This document shows positions 16,665 to 24,307 of a stretch of DNA of 64,000 nt, piece after piece. The position numbers and the translations under genes are program-made. Position 1 is the stretch's first letter, and each line of letters begins with the position of its first letter. The notes beneath the pieces are model-generated. The model saw nothing but the letters and a program-made list of their open reading frames with translations, did not search any database and had not been told where the DNA came from. Source of the stretch: Parvibaculum sp. (GTDB taxonomy: Bacteria > Pseudomonadota > Alphaproteobacteria > Parvibaculales > Parvibaculaceae); the NCBI GenBank assembly GCA_002694985.1, contig NZNS01000009.1:248001-312000 (forward strand), in the 5' to 3' direction.

Positions 16665-17179
16665 AACATGACGAACATCACAGCGAGCATCACGGCGAGC
16701 ATCACAACGAGCATCATGGGGCCCATGCCGGCGTCAGCCGCCGCACACTGCTCGTGCTTGCGGGTACGGCCATCATCGCCGCCGCCATCCCCTCCGCCCT
16801 CTTTCTCGGTGAACCGGAAACCGCCGCCGGGCGGGCCGCGGATTTCGTGCGCCTGCTGGCGGACCCGAAAAGCGCCGCCCATATCGGCGAGCTCTGGTTC
16901 GAGAAAGCCGCCCCCGGCGAAACTCTCGCCGTCTATGAGGCGCGCCTTTCGCGCAAGCTCAAATCATATGGCTGGCACGAAGGGATGGACGCTGCAGAAA
17001 CGCATCGCGTCCTCGCCGAGACGGTCCGCGCAGATTATGCAGCAGACCGCATGGTCTCCGTCGATGAATGGCAATTATCGGAAACGGAAGCGGACCTTGC
17101 CGCTCTCGCCGCTCTCGCATTGCGCGATCCCTCACATGAGCCATCGCATGACGGCGAGGCGGGAGAAGCGCATGACTGA
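16661..17179 (+). CDS. Histidine-rich Tat-signal protein, probable small subunit of the GMC dehydrogenase
   Basis: 172 residues. The N terminus carries a run of His-rich repeats (HHSEHHGEHHNEHHG) followed by a twin-arginine type signal (SRRTLLVLAGTAIIAAAIP). The mature part contains LWFEKAAPGETLAVYEARL and a mostly helical acidic C terminus ending in HD. Position and coupling to the GMC gene (ATGA overlap) suggest it is the exported partner that carries the flavoprotein across the membrane, as the gamma/subunit-3 proteins of gluconate 2-dehydrogenase do; this is inference, since the sequence itself is divergent. The His-rich start might bind metal. Confidence 0.7.
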   Translation: MKHDEHHSEHHGEHHNEHHGAHAGVSRRTLLVLAGTAIIAAAIPSALFLGEPETAAGRAADFVRLLADPKSAAHIGELWFEKAAPGETLAVYEARLSRKLKSYGWHEGMDAAETHRVLAETVRADYAADRMVSVDEWQLSETEADLAALAALALRDPSHEPSHDGEAGEAHD

Positions 17180-17296
17180 TTTTCGCATACATGCTTTATC
17201 CCCATCCACCTTCCGGCCATCATGCGAAAGACGATAAACCTTCCGGTGGGGCCGGAACCGGGGATAAAAGCACTTGATCCGTATACAGAATGAATT

Positions 17297-17325
17297 TGTG
17301 ACGTTATTGTGACGTTCGTGTGACA
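17297..17325. promoter_or_regulatory. Triple direct repeat resembling a Pho box
   Basis: TGTGACG (17297-17303), TGTGACG (17308-17314) and TGTGACA (17319-17325) recur with an exact 11-base period. Read on the minus strand this is CTGTCAC-N4-CGTCACA-type, the half-site and spacing of PhoB boxes. It lies between two convergent genes, where no promoter is expected, so it may serve an antisense or small RNA, or be fortuitous. Confidence 0.4.
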
Positions 17326-17330
17326 GTCAG

Positions 17331-18077
17331 TCACTCACAGGGGCCGTTTGTCCCCAGTTGCACCGAATTCATCCGCGCAGAGATGGTCCCCGCCCGCCCT
17401 CTTGTGCCCGGCCGCCACCGGAGCGGGTTCGGCAGGACCGACGCCAGTTCCGCCGCCTGGGTCTGTGTCAGTCTCCCCGCACTCACCCCGTAGTAATGTT
17501 GCGCCGCTGCCTCGGCCCCGTAGATGCCTGGACCGAACTCGATAACATTCAGATAAAGCTCAAGAATCCGCTTCTTGCTCAGGAGCGTTTCCAGCCACAC
17601 CGTGATATAGGCCTCACCGCCCTTTCGGATAAAGGTGCGGCCCGGCCACAGGAAAAGGTTCTTCGAGGTCTGCATGCTGATCGTGCTCGCGCCGAGCAGA
17701 TAGCCGCCTTCCCGGTAGCGCTCGAACGCCGTGTCCACCGCCTCCCAGTCGAAGCCGCCATGCACGCAGAATTTCGCGTCTTCCGAGGCGATCACCGCGC
17801 GTTGCAGGTTCGGAGATATCCTCGCCAGAGGCTGCCATGTCTTTGAAATTCCATGACCTTCGCTCAGCCGGATCAGCATCAGCGGGGTCGCGGGTGGCGG
17901 CACCACGGCATAAAAAAGGATCGCGATCGCAGGCCCGATGAAGAGCAGGATCAGCACCTGCGCCACGATACGGGCAATGCGCGCCACGAGACCCGGCTTG
18001 TCCCCGCCCTCGTCTTCGCCGAGGCGGTCGCCGCCCGGCTCTTCTGGTTTCAAATCCTGTTTCACGGTCGCGATCAT
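17331..18077 (-). CDS. mtgA: Monofunctional biosynthetic peptidoglycan transglycosylase
   Basis: About 248 residues with one N-terminal membrane anchor (IVAQVLILLFIGPAIAILFY) and the GT51 glycosyltransferase signature: AVIASEDAKFCVHGGFDW with the catalytic Glu, GASTISMQTSKNLFLWPGR, and RILELYLNVIEFGPGIYGAEAAA. It polymerises lipid II into glycan strands at the outer face of the inner membrane, without a transpeptidase domain. The start at 18077 gives a cytoplasmic N terminus of normal length; an in-frame ATG at 18101 is also possible. Convergent with the preceding operon. Confidence 0.93.
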   Translation of the reverse strand: MIATVKQDLKPEEPGGDRLGEDEGGDKPGLVARIARIVAQVLILLFIGPAIAILFYAVVPPPATPLMLIRLSEGHGISKTWQPLARISPNLQRAVIASEDAKFCVHGGFDWEAVDTAFERYREGGYLLGASTISMQTSKNLFLWPGRTFIRKGGEAYITVWLETLLSKKRILELYLNVIEFGPGIYGAEAAAQHYYGVSAGRLTQTQAAELASVLPNPLRWRPGTRGRAGTISARMNSVQLGTNGPCE

Positions 18078-18209
18078 CGGTAAGCCCGCGCTCGGGCACA
18101 AGCTCCTTGCTCGTGAAAAGGCCTCGTAATTGCCCGATTTCTGCCGCGAACAGGCTGGAACGGCCCTTGGTTGCCATGCGTTTCACTATCAGACCCAAAG
18201 GAGGCGAAC

Positions 18210-18449
18210 ATGATGACCAGGACAGCAATCGCAACGGTGGCAGCCGCCTTCCTGATGACGGCCGGCTGCTCCAATCTCAACAAGACCGAAGAGGGCGCGC
18301 TTTCCGGCGGTGCCATTGGCGCAGGCGTCGGTGCTGCGGCGGGCGCCATTACCGGTGGCTCGGCAACAACGGGCGCGGTTGTGGGCGGTGCTGTCGGCGC
18401 TGCGGCAGGCGGCTATAAAGGCTGCCGCGATGAAGGCAAGTGCAACTGA
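18210..18449 (+). CDS. Small glycine-zipper lipoprotein
   Basis: 79 residues, started by ATG at 18210 after a near-perfect ribosome binding site (AAAGGAGG). A short signal peptide ends in a lipobox (LMTAGC), then a glycine-zipper region of alternating Gly/Ala (GALSGGAIGAGVGAAAGA and so on) and a small tail with two Cys (YKGCRDEGKCN). Such proteins are anchored to the outer membrane and the zipper can insert into membranes or oligomerise. No specific function is known. A terminator follows directly. Confidence 0.85.
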   Translation: MMTRTAIATVAAAFLMTAGCSNLNKTEEGALSGGAIGAGVGAAAGAITGGSATTGAVVGGAVGAAAGGYKGCRDEGKCN

Positions 18450-18470
18450 TAACCCTTTGATTTGAAACAG

Positions 18471-18500
18471 AAAACGGCTCGGTTTTTCCGGGCCGTTTTT
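18471..18500 (+). terminator. Rho-independent terminator after the lipoprotein gene
   Basis: AAAACGGCTCGG pairs with CCGGGCCGTTTT (one mismatch) across a TTTTT loop and continues into a T run on the plus strand. It stands 22 bases after the lipoprotein stop. Confidence 0.75.
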
Positions 18501-18507
18501 GTGCCCG

Positions 18508-18571
18508 CAATATCCCGTTTATGCGGCACAATATCACACTTATTTTCTGGACTTTAAGAGCCGATATTGTG
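18508..18571 (+). promoter_or_regulatory. CAATATC repeats, probable operator of the sulfur gene cluster
   Basis: CACAATATC (18527-18535) and its exact complement GATATTGTG (18563-18571) form a 9-bp inverted repeat, and a further CAATATC lies at 18508-18514. They sit 30-90 bases before the persulfide dioxygenase-like gene, where a sulfide- or persulfide-responsive ArsR-type repressor (BigR/SqrR) would be expected to bind. The regulator is not encoded nearby, so its identity is inference. Confidence 0.45.
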
Positions 18572-18602
18572 GCCAACACTTACCAGCACTTAATTGTCAG
18601 GG

Positions 18603-19475
18603 ATGAGAAAGATGAGCCCCGAAGTCACAGCCTTATTCGACAAGGCAACATCGACCGTCACTTACATCATCACCGATCCTCAAACCCGGCATGCCGCCGT
18701 GATCGACGGCGTTGCCGATTACGATCCCGTTTCCGGCACGCTGAGCCACACATCCGCGGCCAAAGTGGTCGATTTCGTGCAATCGCAAAACCTCATTGTG
18801 GACTGGGTTCTCGACACACATGCACATGCCGACCACCTCACCGCAACGCCTTGGCTGCGCAAGGAATTAGGCGGCAAGAGCGGTATCGGCGAGCACATCG
18901 CCGACATCCAGTCTTACTGGCGCAACGTATTCGACATGCCCTATGTCGCGGCGGACGGCACCCCCTATGACCACCTCTTCAGCGATGGCGACACCTTCCG
19001 CATCGGCAACCTCGAAGCGCGTGTCATCCATACGCCCGGCCACACGGCAGCCGACGTCACCTATGTGATCGGCGATGCCGCCTTCGTCGGAGACACACTC
19101 TTCATGCCGGACTACGGCACGGCGCGAACGGATTTTCCCGGCGGGGACGCACACACGCTCTACGCCTCGATCCGCAAGATTCTGGCACTTCCCGACGAAA
19201 CGCGCGTCTTTGTGGGGCATGACTACCTGCCCGACACCCGTAAAGACTACCGCTGGGAATCGACTGTCAAGGAACAGCGCGAATCCAACAAGCATGTCCA
19301 TGAGGGCGTGAGCGAGGACGATTTCGTAAAGCTTCGCGAGGAACGCAATTCGAAGCTCGGCACCCCGCGCCTCCTCTATCCCTCCTTGCAGGTCAATATT
19401 CGCGGCGGCGAGTTGCCGGAGCCAGCCGAGAATGGCGCCGTCTACATGAAGACACCGGTCAAGCAGGCGAGCTGA
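18603..19475 (+). CDS. Metallo-beta-lactamase fold persulfide dioxygenase-like protein
   Basis: About 290 residues with the MBL metal motif DTHAHADHLTA (HxHxDH), a later IHTPGHTAADVTY, GDTLFMPDYGTARTDFPGGD and FVGHDYLP. The short fold and the GTARTDFPGG signature are those of ETHE1/Blh-type persulfide dioxygenases, which oxidise glutathione persulfide to sulfite in the cytoplasm. Next to it are two YeeE/YedE-type proteins thought to move sulfur-containing ions, giving the standard sulfide-detoxification cluster. The start at 18603 is preferred; 18612 is also possible. No rhodanese domain is fused here. Confidence 0.88.
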   Translation: MRKMSPEVTALFDKATSTVTYIITDPQTRHAAVIDGVADYDPVSGTLSHTSAAKVVDFVQSQNLIVDWVLDTHAHADHLTATPWLRKELGGKSGIGEHIADIQSYWRNVFDMPYVAADGTPYDHLFSDGDTFRIGNLEARVIHTPGHTAADVTYVIGDAAFVGDTLFMPDYGTARTDFPGGDAHTLYASIRKILALPDETRVFVGHDYLPDTRKDYRWESTVKEQRESNKHVHEGVSEDDFVKLREERNSKLGTPRLLYPSLQVNIRGGELPEPAENGAVYMKTPVKQAS

Positions 19476-19484
19476 GGAACATCG

Positions 19485-19904
19485 ATGGAAAATTTCACGC
19501 CGGTTTCCGGTCTTGTCGGCGGCCTCCTGATCGGGGCCGCCGCGGCTCTTCTCCTGCTCGCCAATGGCCGCATCGCGGGCATCAGCGGCATCATGGGCGG
19601 CGTTCTCAACCCCAGGAAAGGTGAGACCGTCTGGCGGATCGCCTTTCTCGCCGGGCTCATTGCGGCTCCGATGCTCTACGCGCTCGTCGCCCCGGTCGAG
19701 ATTACAGTGGCCGCGCCGCTTCCGCTTCTGGCGGCCGCTGGCCTCATCGTCGGTTTCGGGACGCGGCTTGGAAGCGGCTGCACCAGCGGTCACGGCGTCT
19801 GCGGTGTCTCGCGCCTTTCATGGCGTTCGGTTATCGCGACAATCACCTTCATGGGCGCGGGCATCGCGACAGTCTTCATTACGCATCATCTGGTGGGGAT
19901 ATGA
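19485..19904 (+). CDS. YeeE/YedE family membrane protein, first half
   Basis: 139 residues with about four membrane segments and the YeeE/YedE signature GFGTRLGSGCTSGHGVCGVSRLSWRS, whose cysteine is thought to relay sulfur. It begins nine bases after the dioxygenase gene and overlaps the next gene by four bases. Together the two small proteins correspond to the N- and C-terminal halves of a full-length YeeE (TsuA-type) thiosulfate/persulfide transporter in the inner membrane. Confidence 0.88.
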   Translation: MENFTPVSGLVGGLLIGAAAALLLLANGRIAGISGIMGGVLNPRKGETVWRIAFLAGLIAAPMLYALVAPVEITVAAPLPLLAAAGLIVGFGTRLGSGCTSGHGVCGVSRLSWRSVIATITFMGAGIATVFITHHLVGI

Positions 19905-20323
19905 ACATGCAGAAGACAACGCTCGCCGCCCTCGCCTCCGGCCTTCTTTTCGGCCTGGGCCTGACCGTCTCCGGCATGGTGAACCCCGCCAAGGTTCTCG
20001 CCTTCCTCGACATCGCGGGTGACTGGGACCCGACGCTCGCCTTTGTCATGGGTGGCGCGATCATCGCGGCCTTCCCCGCCTTCCAGTGGGCCAAGCGCCA
20101 CGGGCGGCCGTTCTTTGCGGAAAAATGGTTCCTGCCAGATCGCACGGACATCGACACGAAGCTTGTCATTGGGTCGGCGCTGTTCGGCATCGGATGGGGT
20201 CTGGCAGGCTTCTGCCCGGGGCCCGCGCTCGCGGCGCTGGGCCTCGCCACCGAACAGGCGCTCACCTTTGTCGTCGCCATGATCGTTGGCGCACTCGTCT
20301 ACCGCTACATGTTCGAGCGCTGA
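19901..20323 (+). CDS. DUF6691/YeeE family membrane protein, second half
   Basis: 140 residues, starting with an ATG that overlaps the previous stop (ATGA). Contains GLGLTVSGMVNPAKVLAFLD and the second sulfur-relay motif GIGWGLAGFCPGPALAAL, with about four membrane helices. It pairs with the upstream YeeE half-protein to build one sulfur-ion transporter. The operon is MBL dioxygenase, half-transporter 1, half-transporter 2, and it converges on mtnC. Confidence 0.88.
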   Translation: MNMQKTTLAALASGLLFGLGLTVSGMVNPAKVLAFLDIAGDWDPTLAFVMGGAIIAAFPAFQWAKRHGRPFFAEKWFLPDRTDIDTKLVIGSALFGIGWGLAGFCPGPALAALGLATEQALTFVVAMIVGALVYRYMFER

Positions 20324-20331
20324 GCTGCGGC

Positions 20332-21042
20332 TCAAACCTTGAGAGAAAGATGCTTCTCGACCGGCCCGAAGGAGCCGTAGACAGCTCCCCCCTCATCTTC
20401 GCTTTCAGCACCCGGGGCAAGCGCCCGGTCAATGCGGACGGCCTGCATGCCCGCCTTTTTCGCAGCGCCGACTTCCCCTGGATGATCGGAAAGAAAAAGC
20501 ATCTCTTGCGGTTCGAGCCCGGCGGCTTTTGCGATCGCCGCATATGACGTGGCCTCGACCTTCGCACCGATCCGCGTATCGAAAAACCCCTCGAAGAGTT
20601 GCGCAAGATCGCCTTTGTCCGAGCACCCGAAGATCAGGCGCTGCGCCTCTTCCGATCCGGAGGAATAGACAAAAAGCCGAAGCCCGCGCTCATGCCAGTG
20701 CCGGAGTTTCTCCGCCGCATCGGCATAGACCTCTCCCTTGAGCACACCGGCCTCGTAACCCTGACGCCAGATACGGCCCTGAAGTTCCTTGAGGGGCCCG
20801 GCCTTTCGATCTTCGTCCATCCACTGAAGAAGAAGCGCGATGGTGGCCTTGCCATCCGCGTCGGGGATATTTCCAAGATCGCGCGCCGCGGCCAGCTGCG
20901 CCGCGACTTCCGGTTCATGCCCATGTTCGGCAACAAAATCCGCCAGGCGCTCACGGGCATATGGGAACAGCACCTCATGCACGAAGGCGAGAGGCGTCGT
21001 CGTTCCCTCGATATCGGTCACGATGGCGCGGATTGCCGTCAT
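20332..21042 (-). CDS. mtnC: Acireductone synthase (enolase-phosphatase) MtnC
   Basis: 236 residues of the HAD superfamily. DIEGTTTPLAFVHEVLFPYA carries the nucleophile Asp region, later blocks are RLFVYSSGSEEAQRLIFG and the third HAD motif MLFLSDHPGEVGAAKKAGM. It enolises and dephosphorylates 2,3-diketo-5-methylthiopentyl-1-phosphate to acireductone in the methionine salvage pathway. Last gene of the mtnB-mtnD-mtnC operon; the start overlaps the mtnD stop by four bases. Confidence 0.95.
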   Translation of the reverse strand: MTAIRAIVTDIEGTTTPLAFVHEVLFPYARERLADFVAEHGHEPEVAAQLAAARDLGNIPDADGKATIALLLQWMDEDRKAGPLKELQGRIWRQGYEAGVLKGEVYADAAEKLRHWHERGLRLFVYSSGSEEAQRLIFGCSDKGDLAQLFEGFFDTRIGAKVEATSYAAIAKAAGLEPQEMLFLSDHPGEVGAAKKAGMQAVRIDRALAPGAESEDEGGAVYGSFGPVEKHLSLKV

Positions 21043-21593
21043 GCCGCATCACTTTCGAATTTCGGAAAACGTGTCGCTATATCGTCGCCGGTGAAATGAC
21101 CGACCCAGCCTTCCGGTGTGGTGAAGATACGGATCGCGCAGAAATCCGGCGCGGCGCCCGTATCAAACCAGTGAGTAATCCCCGCCGGCACGCTGATGAG
21201 ATCGTTGCGTTCGCAAACCACCCGGAAAACACGACCATCCTTACGCAGATAGAAAGCCCCCGCACCATCCACAAAGAAGCGCACTTCGTCGTCATCATGC
21301 GTGTGTTCGGCGAGAAATTTCTGGCGCAGTTCTTCGCGGTCTGGATTGTCCGGCTTCACGCGCACGACATCGGCGCTCTGATAGCCCCCTTCTTCCATGA
21401 TCCGCCCGATATCACGCTCATACGCTTTCAGCACTGCAGCCTGGTCTGCGTCTTCGGCAAGGTCGTGCGATGCCTCCCAGCGTTCGAAGGCAACGCCGAT
21501 CTCACTGAGGGCGGCGGCGATCCGTGCGCCTTCGCGAGTTTCGAGCAATATGGTGTCCGGATCTGTGTCCGGATAGATGGTGAGATGGGTCAT
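21039..21593 (-). CDS. mtnD: Acireductone dioxygenase MtnD
   Basis: 184-residue cupin with the metal site HTHDDDEVRFFVDGAGAFYLR (HxH and Glu) and the second histidine in SVPAGITHWFDTG. Depending on bound iron or nickel, the enzyme converts acireductone to the keto acid precursor of methionine or to a shunt product. Middle gene of the mtn operon, overlapping its neighbours at both ends by four bases. Confidence 0.95.
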   Translation of the reverse strand: MTHLTIYPDTDPDTILLETREGARIAAALSEIGVAFERWEASHDLAEDADQAAVLKAYERDIGRIMEEGGYQSADVVRVKPDNPDREELRQKFLAEHTHDDDEVRFFVDGAGAFYLRKDGRVFRVVCERNDLISVPAGITHWFDTGAAPDFCAIRIFTTPEGWVGHFTGDDIATRFPKFESDAA

Positions 21594-22216
21594 CTAAAGC
21601 CCTCCTCGTGCAATTGCGCAGTCAGCAGAAAATCGAACGCTTCCATATGACGAATGGTCTCCGCTGCGTTCGCCCCCCACACATATAGGCCGTGACCGGC
21701 GATGAGATAACCGTAAGTCTCGTCTGCCCCCGCAAGACGCTGTTCCACGAGCTTGGCCAGCCGGTCCGTGTCCTGGTCGTTCGGCACAATGGGAATATCA
21801 AGCACGGTCTCATGCGTCGTTATTCCTGAAAATGCCTTCAGAAGTTCCCAGCCCTCCAGCCGGACGAACCCGGCCTTTTCATGCCGCCGCGACAGCACCG
21901 TCGCCGCCATACTGTGCATATGAGAAATAGCTCCGATTTGGGGCGCATTCCTGTATCTCTCGAGATGAAGCGGCGCCTCTGCCGACGCTCGAGGATGCGG
22001 AGGGCCGAAAATTTCCGCCTCAATCACCCCGGCCTCGTCGAGTTCTGCCTTGTTCGCACCCGTTGCCGTTACGGCCGCCCTTCTTTCATCGACCCGCACA
22101 GAAAAATTGCCGCTCGTGGCTGGCACCCAGCCACGCATGCCCGCCAAACGCGCCATGGCAATGACGTCCTGCGCCGCCCGCGGGAAACTCAGCTGGGATG
22201 GTACTGGCGGGCTCAT
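21590..22216 (-). CDS. mtnB: Methylthioribulose-1-phosphate dehydratase MtnB
   Basis: About 208 residues of the class II aldolase fold: GWVPATSGNFSVRVD at the start, a zinc-ligand stretch ISHMHSMAATVLSR, and IAGHGLYVWGANAAE. It dehydrates 5-methylthioribulose-1-phosphate in methionine salvage. The ATG at 22216 is preferred over 22234 because AGGAG stands seven bases before it. First gene of mtnBDC. mtnA and mtnK are not in the window. Confidence 0.93.
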   Translation of the reverse strand: MSPPVPSQLSFPRAAQDVIAMARLAGMRGWVPATSGNFSVRVDERRAAVTATGANKAELDEAGVIEAEIFGPPHPRASAEAPLHLERYRNAPQIGAISHMHSMAATVLSRRHEKAGFVRLEGWELLKAFSGITTHETVLDIPIVPNDQDTDRLAKLVEQRLAGADETYGYLIAGHGLYVWGANAAETIRHMEAFDFLLTAQLHEEGFR

Positions 22217-22447
22217 CTTTACTCCTGAGGACATGATCGCGCGGCAAACATAGTGGGTTTGAAACAGGATGAAACCCTGTCTTAAGGCAGACGGGGAGAG
22301 CCGGCGCCATAGTCCTCGGCGGATATTCCTCCATAATGGATAAACGTAACGACCTAGTTATATATATTTAAAGTTGCATAGAACCTTTTATGTGTTTCAT
22401 GATGGCTGAACATAATCAGATTCGCCTGTTCATAGGGGACCGAAACA

Positions 22448-23500
22448 ATGATCTCCATTACACAAAATCGGGAAAATCCCGCTTTCATGGCGCTTGTTGA
22501 CCCCGACTGCGCCAGTCTTCTTCGGGAGTGGGACGTTATCCCCCCATCCAGCCGGGAAAGTGAACTGGCCTGGCAAGTCGCCGCATCCCGTGGTGCTGTG
22601 AAAGATCGCCTCACTCGTGAGGATAACATCCGCGTCGCCGTTATAAGTGTCGCCTCGGAAACGGACCCCCTCCTCAGGGACATGGCAAGAAACACCGACC
22701 AAATGCCAAGCCATCCCTGGCTGCACCTCATCCTCCTCACGCCCACGCGCGTCACCCAGCCTTTTGCGGCCCAGCTCCGTCAGTTCGCATCCTGGTCGAT
22801 TCTTTCCACGCCATGTACAACCGCCGAGCTTTCCGATGCACTGATGAACGCGGCGTGGAAAGCCGCAGAGCAGCACCGCCTCGCGATGCTTTCCATCGCG
22901 ATCCGCAACGAAGCGGAAGACATTCTTGTCCGAACGCGCAACATCGTCGGCGCGCTTAGCAATGCCGAAACACCCGCAGCGCTTGGCAATCTGGTGCGTA
23001 TTGCCGATCGAATGACGGACACAGATCAGCCGTTCCGGCAACCGGATACGCAGCACCACAGCTCCGACACCTCCGCCCCGGCATCTTACGGAGCAAGCTT
23101 TACCGACACAGTAAACCTGAAAGGGGAAGACGCCGGCCGCTTCTGGACCCGGCGCCTCATCGACTTCTGCAACGCACGGCAAGGCTACTTTCCGGACGGC
23201 CTCTTTTCGGATCCAGCCTGGGATATGTTGCTCGACCTCACACACGCCCGTCTTTCAGGCAAACGTGTCTCCGTTTCGAGCCTTTGCATTGCCTCACGGG
23301 TGCCCGCAACCACCGCTCTGCGGCGGATAGGCGACCTTGTCGGCGAAGGCCTCGCAACGCGTGTTCGCGATGAGGCGGATGGCCGACGCGTCTTCGTGGA
23401 ACTCACTGACGACGGCTTCTCTCGCATGACCGCCTATATCGACAACGTCTGTGATATGCTTAATGGTGCGGGTCAGATGCACACTCGGAGAGCGCAGTAA
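22448..23500 (+). CDS. Winged-helix (MarR-like) regulator with an N-terminal receiver-like domain
   Basis: 350 residues. The N-terminal 130 residues (LVDPDCASLLREWDVIPPS, then IRVAVISVASETDPLLRDM) look like a degenerate receiver-type alpha/beta domain; a helical linker follows; the last about 100 residues are a MarR-like winged helix (RVSVSSLCIASRVPATTALRRIGDLVGEGLATRVRDEADGRRVFVELTD). Proteins of this plan occur in alphaproteobacteria as stand-alone regulators; targets are unknown. The gene is isolated, starts after a 230-base AT-rich leader and ends before a terminator and the repeat zone that begins the accessory island. Confidence 0.75.
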   Translation: MISITQNRENPAFMALVDPDCASLLREWDVIPPSSRESELAWQVAASRGAVKDRLTREDNIRVAVISVASETDPLLRDMARNTDQMPSHPWLHLILLTPTRVTQPFAAQLRQFASWSILSTPCTTAELSDALMNAAWKAAEQHRLAMLSIAIRNEAEDILVRTRNIVGALSNAETPAALGNLVRIADRMTDTDQPFRQPDTQHHSSDTSAPASYGASFTDTVNLKGEDAGRFWTRRLIDFCNARQGYFPDGLFSDPAWDMLLDLTHARLSGKRVSVSSLCIASRVPATTALRRIGDLVGEGLATRVRDEADGRRVFVELTDDGFSRMTAYIDNVCDMLNGAGQMHTRRAQ

Positions 23501-23535
23501 TCTCGCCGTCGACATCAGAGCAACCAGAACAAGAA

Positions 23536-23565
23536 AAAGCCCGCCGGATATCCCGAGCGGGCTTT
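23536..23565. terminator. Bidirectional terminator after the winged-helix regulator
   Basis: AAAGCCCGC (23536-23544) pairs perfectly with GCGGGCTTT (23557-23565) across a 12-base loop; T-rich sequence follows on the plus strand (TTTAATTT) and A-rich sequence precedes it. It closes the regulator transcript 35 bases after the stop. Confidence 0.7.
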
Positions 23566-23568
23566 AAT

Positions 23569-23720
23569 TTGGTTGCGGGGGCTGGATATGATCATAACTT
23601 GCGCCCCGAGCAAGTAAAGATGGTTGCGGGAGGGTGCAACCATCTTTACTTGCGGTCCAACGGATATCCCATGAGACGGGCCGATGTTGGCGAAATTGCC
23701 AAGCAAGTAAAGGTGATTGC
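23569..23720. repeat. Hairpin-rich tandem repeats with tRNA-3'-end-like segment
   Basis: The core is a perfect 18-bp inverted repeat (GCAAGTAAAGATGGTTGC at 23610-23627, complement at 23636-23653, 8-base loop). A diverged third copy of the arm starts at about 23701 (GCAAGTAAAGGTGATTGC), and a partial one lies at 23569-23600. The left part, TGGTTGCGGGGGCTGGATAT, reads like the reversed 3' end of a tRNA gene, where such sequence is usually followed by TTGAACC, but no cloverleaf can be built. The zone marks the boundary between chromosomal-looking genes and the accessory island. It may be an attachment-site scar or a structured intergenic repeat. Confidence 0.5.
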
Positions 23721-23766
23721 AAGGACGTGCTCCGATCTTCATGCGCTGTTTCAATCAGCAGCGTAG

Positions 23767-24085
23767 CGCGCCGAAGTTCGCAAAGTGCGCAGGGTCAAGG
23801 TGGCAACAGCTCTACTTTTGGCATCAGGGACCTTCGGCTGATCAGAAAGGCGAACTGCTTCGGGACGCCGGTATGCGGACATGCTAAAGATTATATTCGG
23901 CCCGGCATTCGTCCGAAATGGTGCAGGCTGGTATCGATCATATCCCAAGATTGGACCCTAACACCTTAGGTCAGCGCGTCTGGACGGAATAGACTAGGAT
24001 TAACAAGGCTTGTTGCAGCGATAGCAATTAGCTCGAGCATCGCCAGGAAGATGGAGCAGTCCCGCGAAGCGCAAGTTGGGCGCAA
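23767..24085. other. Intergenic region without recognised features
   Basis: About 320 bases between the repeat zone and the minus-strand ubiquitin-like operon. Short open frames exist on both strands but none has a ribosome binding site, conserved motif or codon bias that I recognise. It could hold decayed mobile-element sequence. Confidence 0.4.
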
Positions 24086-24274
24086 TCAAGCGTTGTCGGT
24101 GTCGCGACCGTCCGGCTCGCGGGCCACGCCCTTGAATGGTTTGCCGTCATCCTTCACGTCCATGAAGCGACCCGTGCGCTCGTCGCGCTTCTGCCAGAGA
24201 TTATCCGGCCGCTCGAATTGCGTCCGACCCGTCACCGCACCGCGCCGGTAGCCATTTCCCGTGTTCTTTGCCAT
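24086..24274 (-). CDS. Small basic protein at the end of the Ubl operon
   Basis: 62 residues: an N terminus MAKNTGNGYRRGAVTGRTQF, then WQKRDERTGRFMDVKDDGKPFKGVARE. This Gly/Arg-rich form with a TGRFMDVK motif is recurrent in bacterial short hypothetical proteins, so I consider it a real gene. It follows the DUF6527 gene by 33 bases on the same strand and is probably the last gene of the conjugation operon. It has no hydrophobic core and is likely disordered; a substrate or accessory role is possible but not shown. Confidence 0.7.
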   Translation of the reverse strand: MAKNTGNGYRRGAVTGRTQFERPDNLWQKRDERTGRFMDVKDDGKPFKGVAREPDGRDTDNA

Positions 24275-24307
24275 ATCCTTCGCCTCTTCAGTTGAGTTCG
24301 CCCGTTT

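Noticed and set aside
17275-17280. TGATCC as another ECF11 promoter
   Set aside because: No TAAG-like -10 at 16-19 bases and no gene start downstream; both neighbouring genes end here.
23569-23600. Possible tRNA gene on the minus strand
   Set aside because: Only the acceptor/T-arm-like 3' sequence is suggested; no anticodon or D arm can be formed.
23569-23720. Possible CRISPR array
   Set aside because: Only three or four diverged copies, inverted as well as direct, with no equal-length unique spacers and no cas genes.
23767-24085. Small minus-strand frame 23751-23948 as a gene
   Set aside because: No ribosome binding site, runs into the repeat zone, and no recognisable motif.
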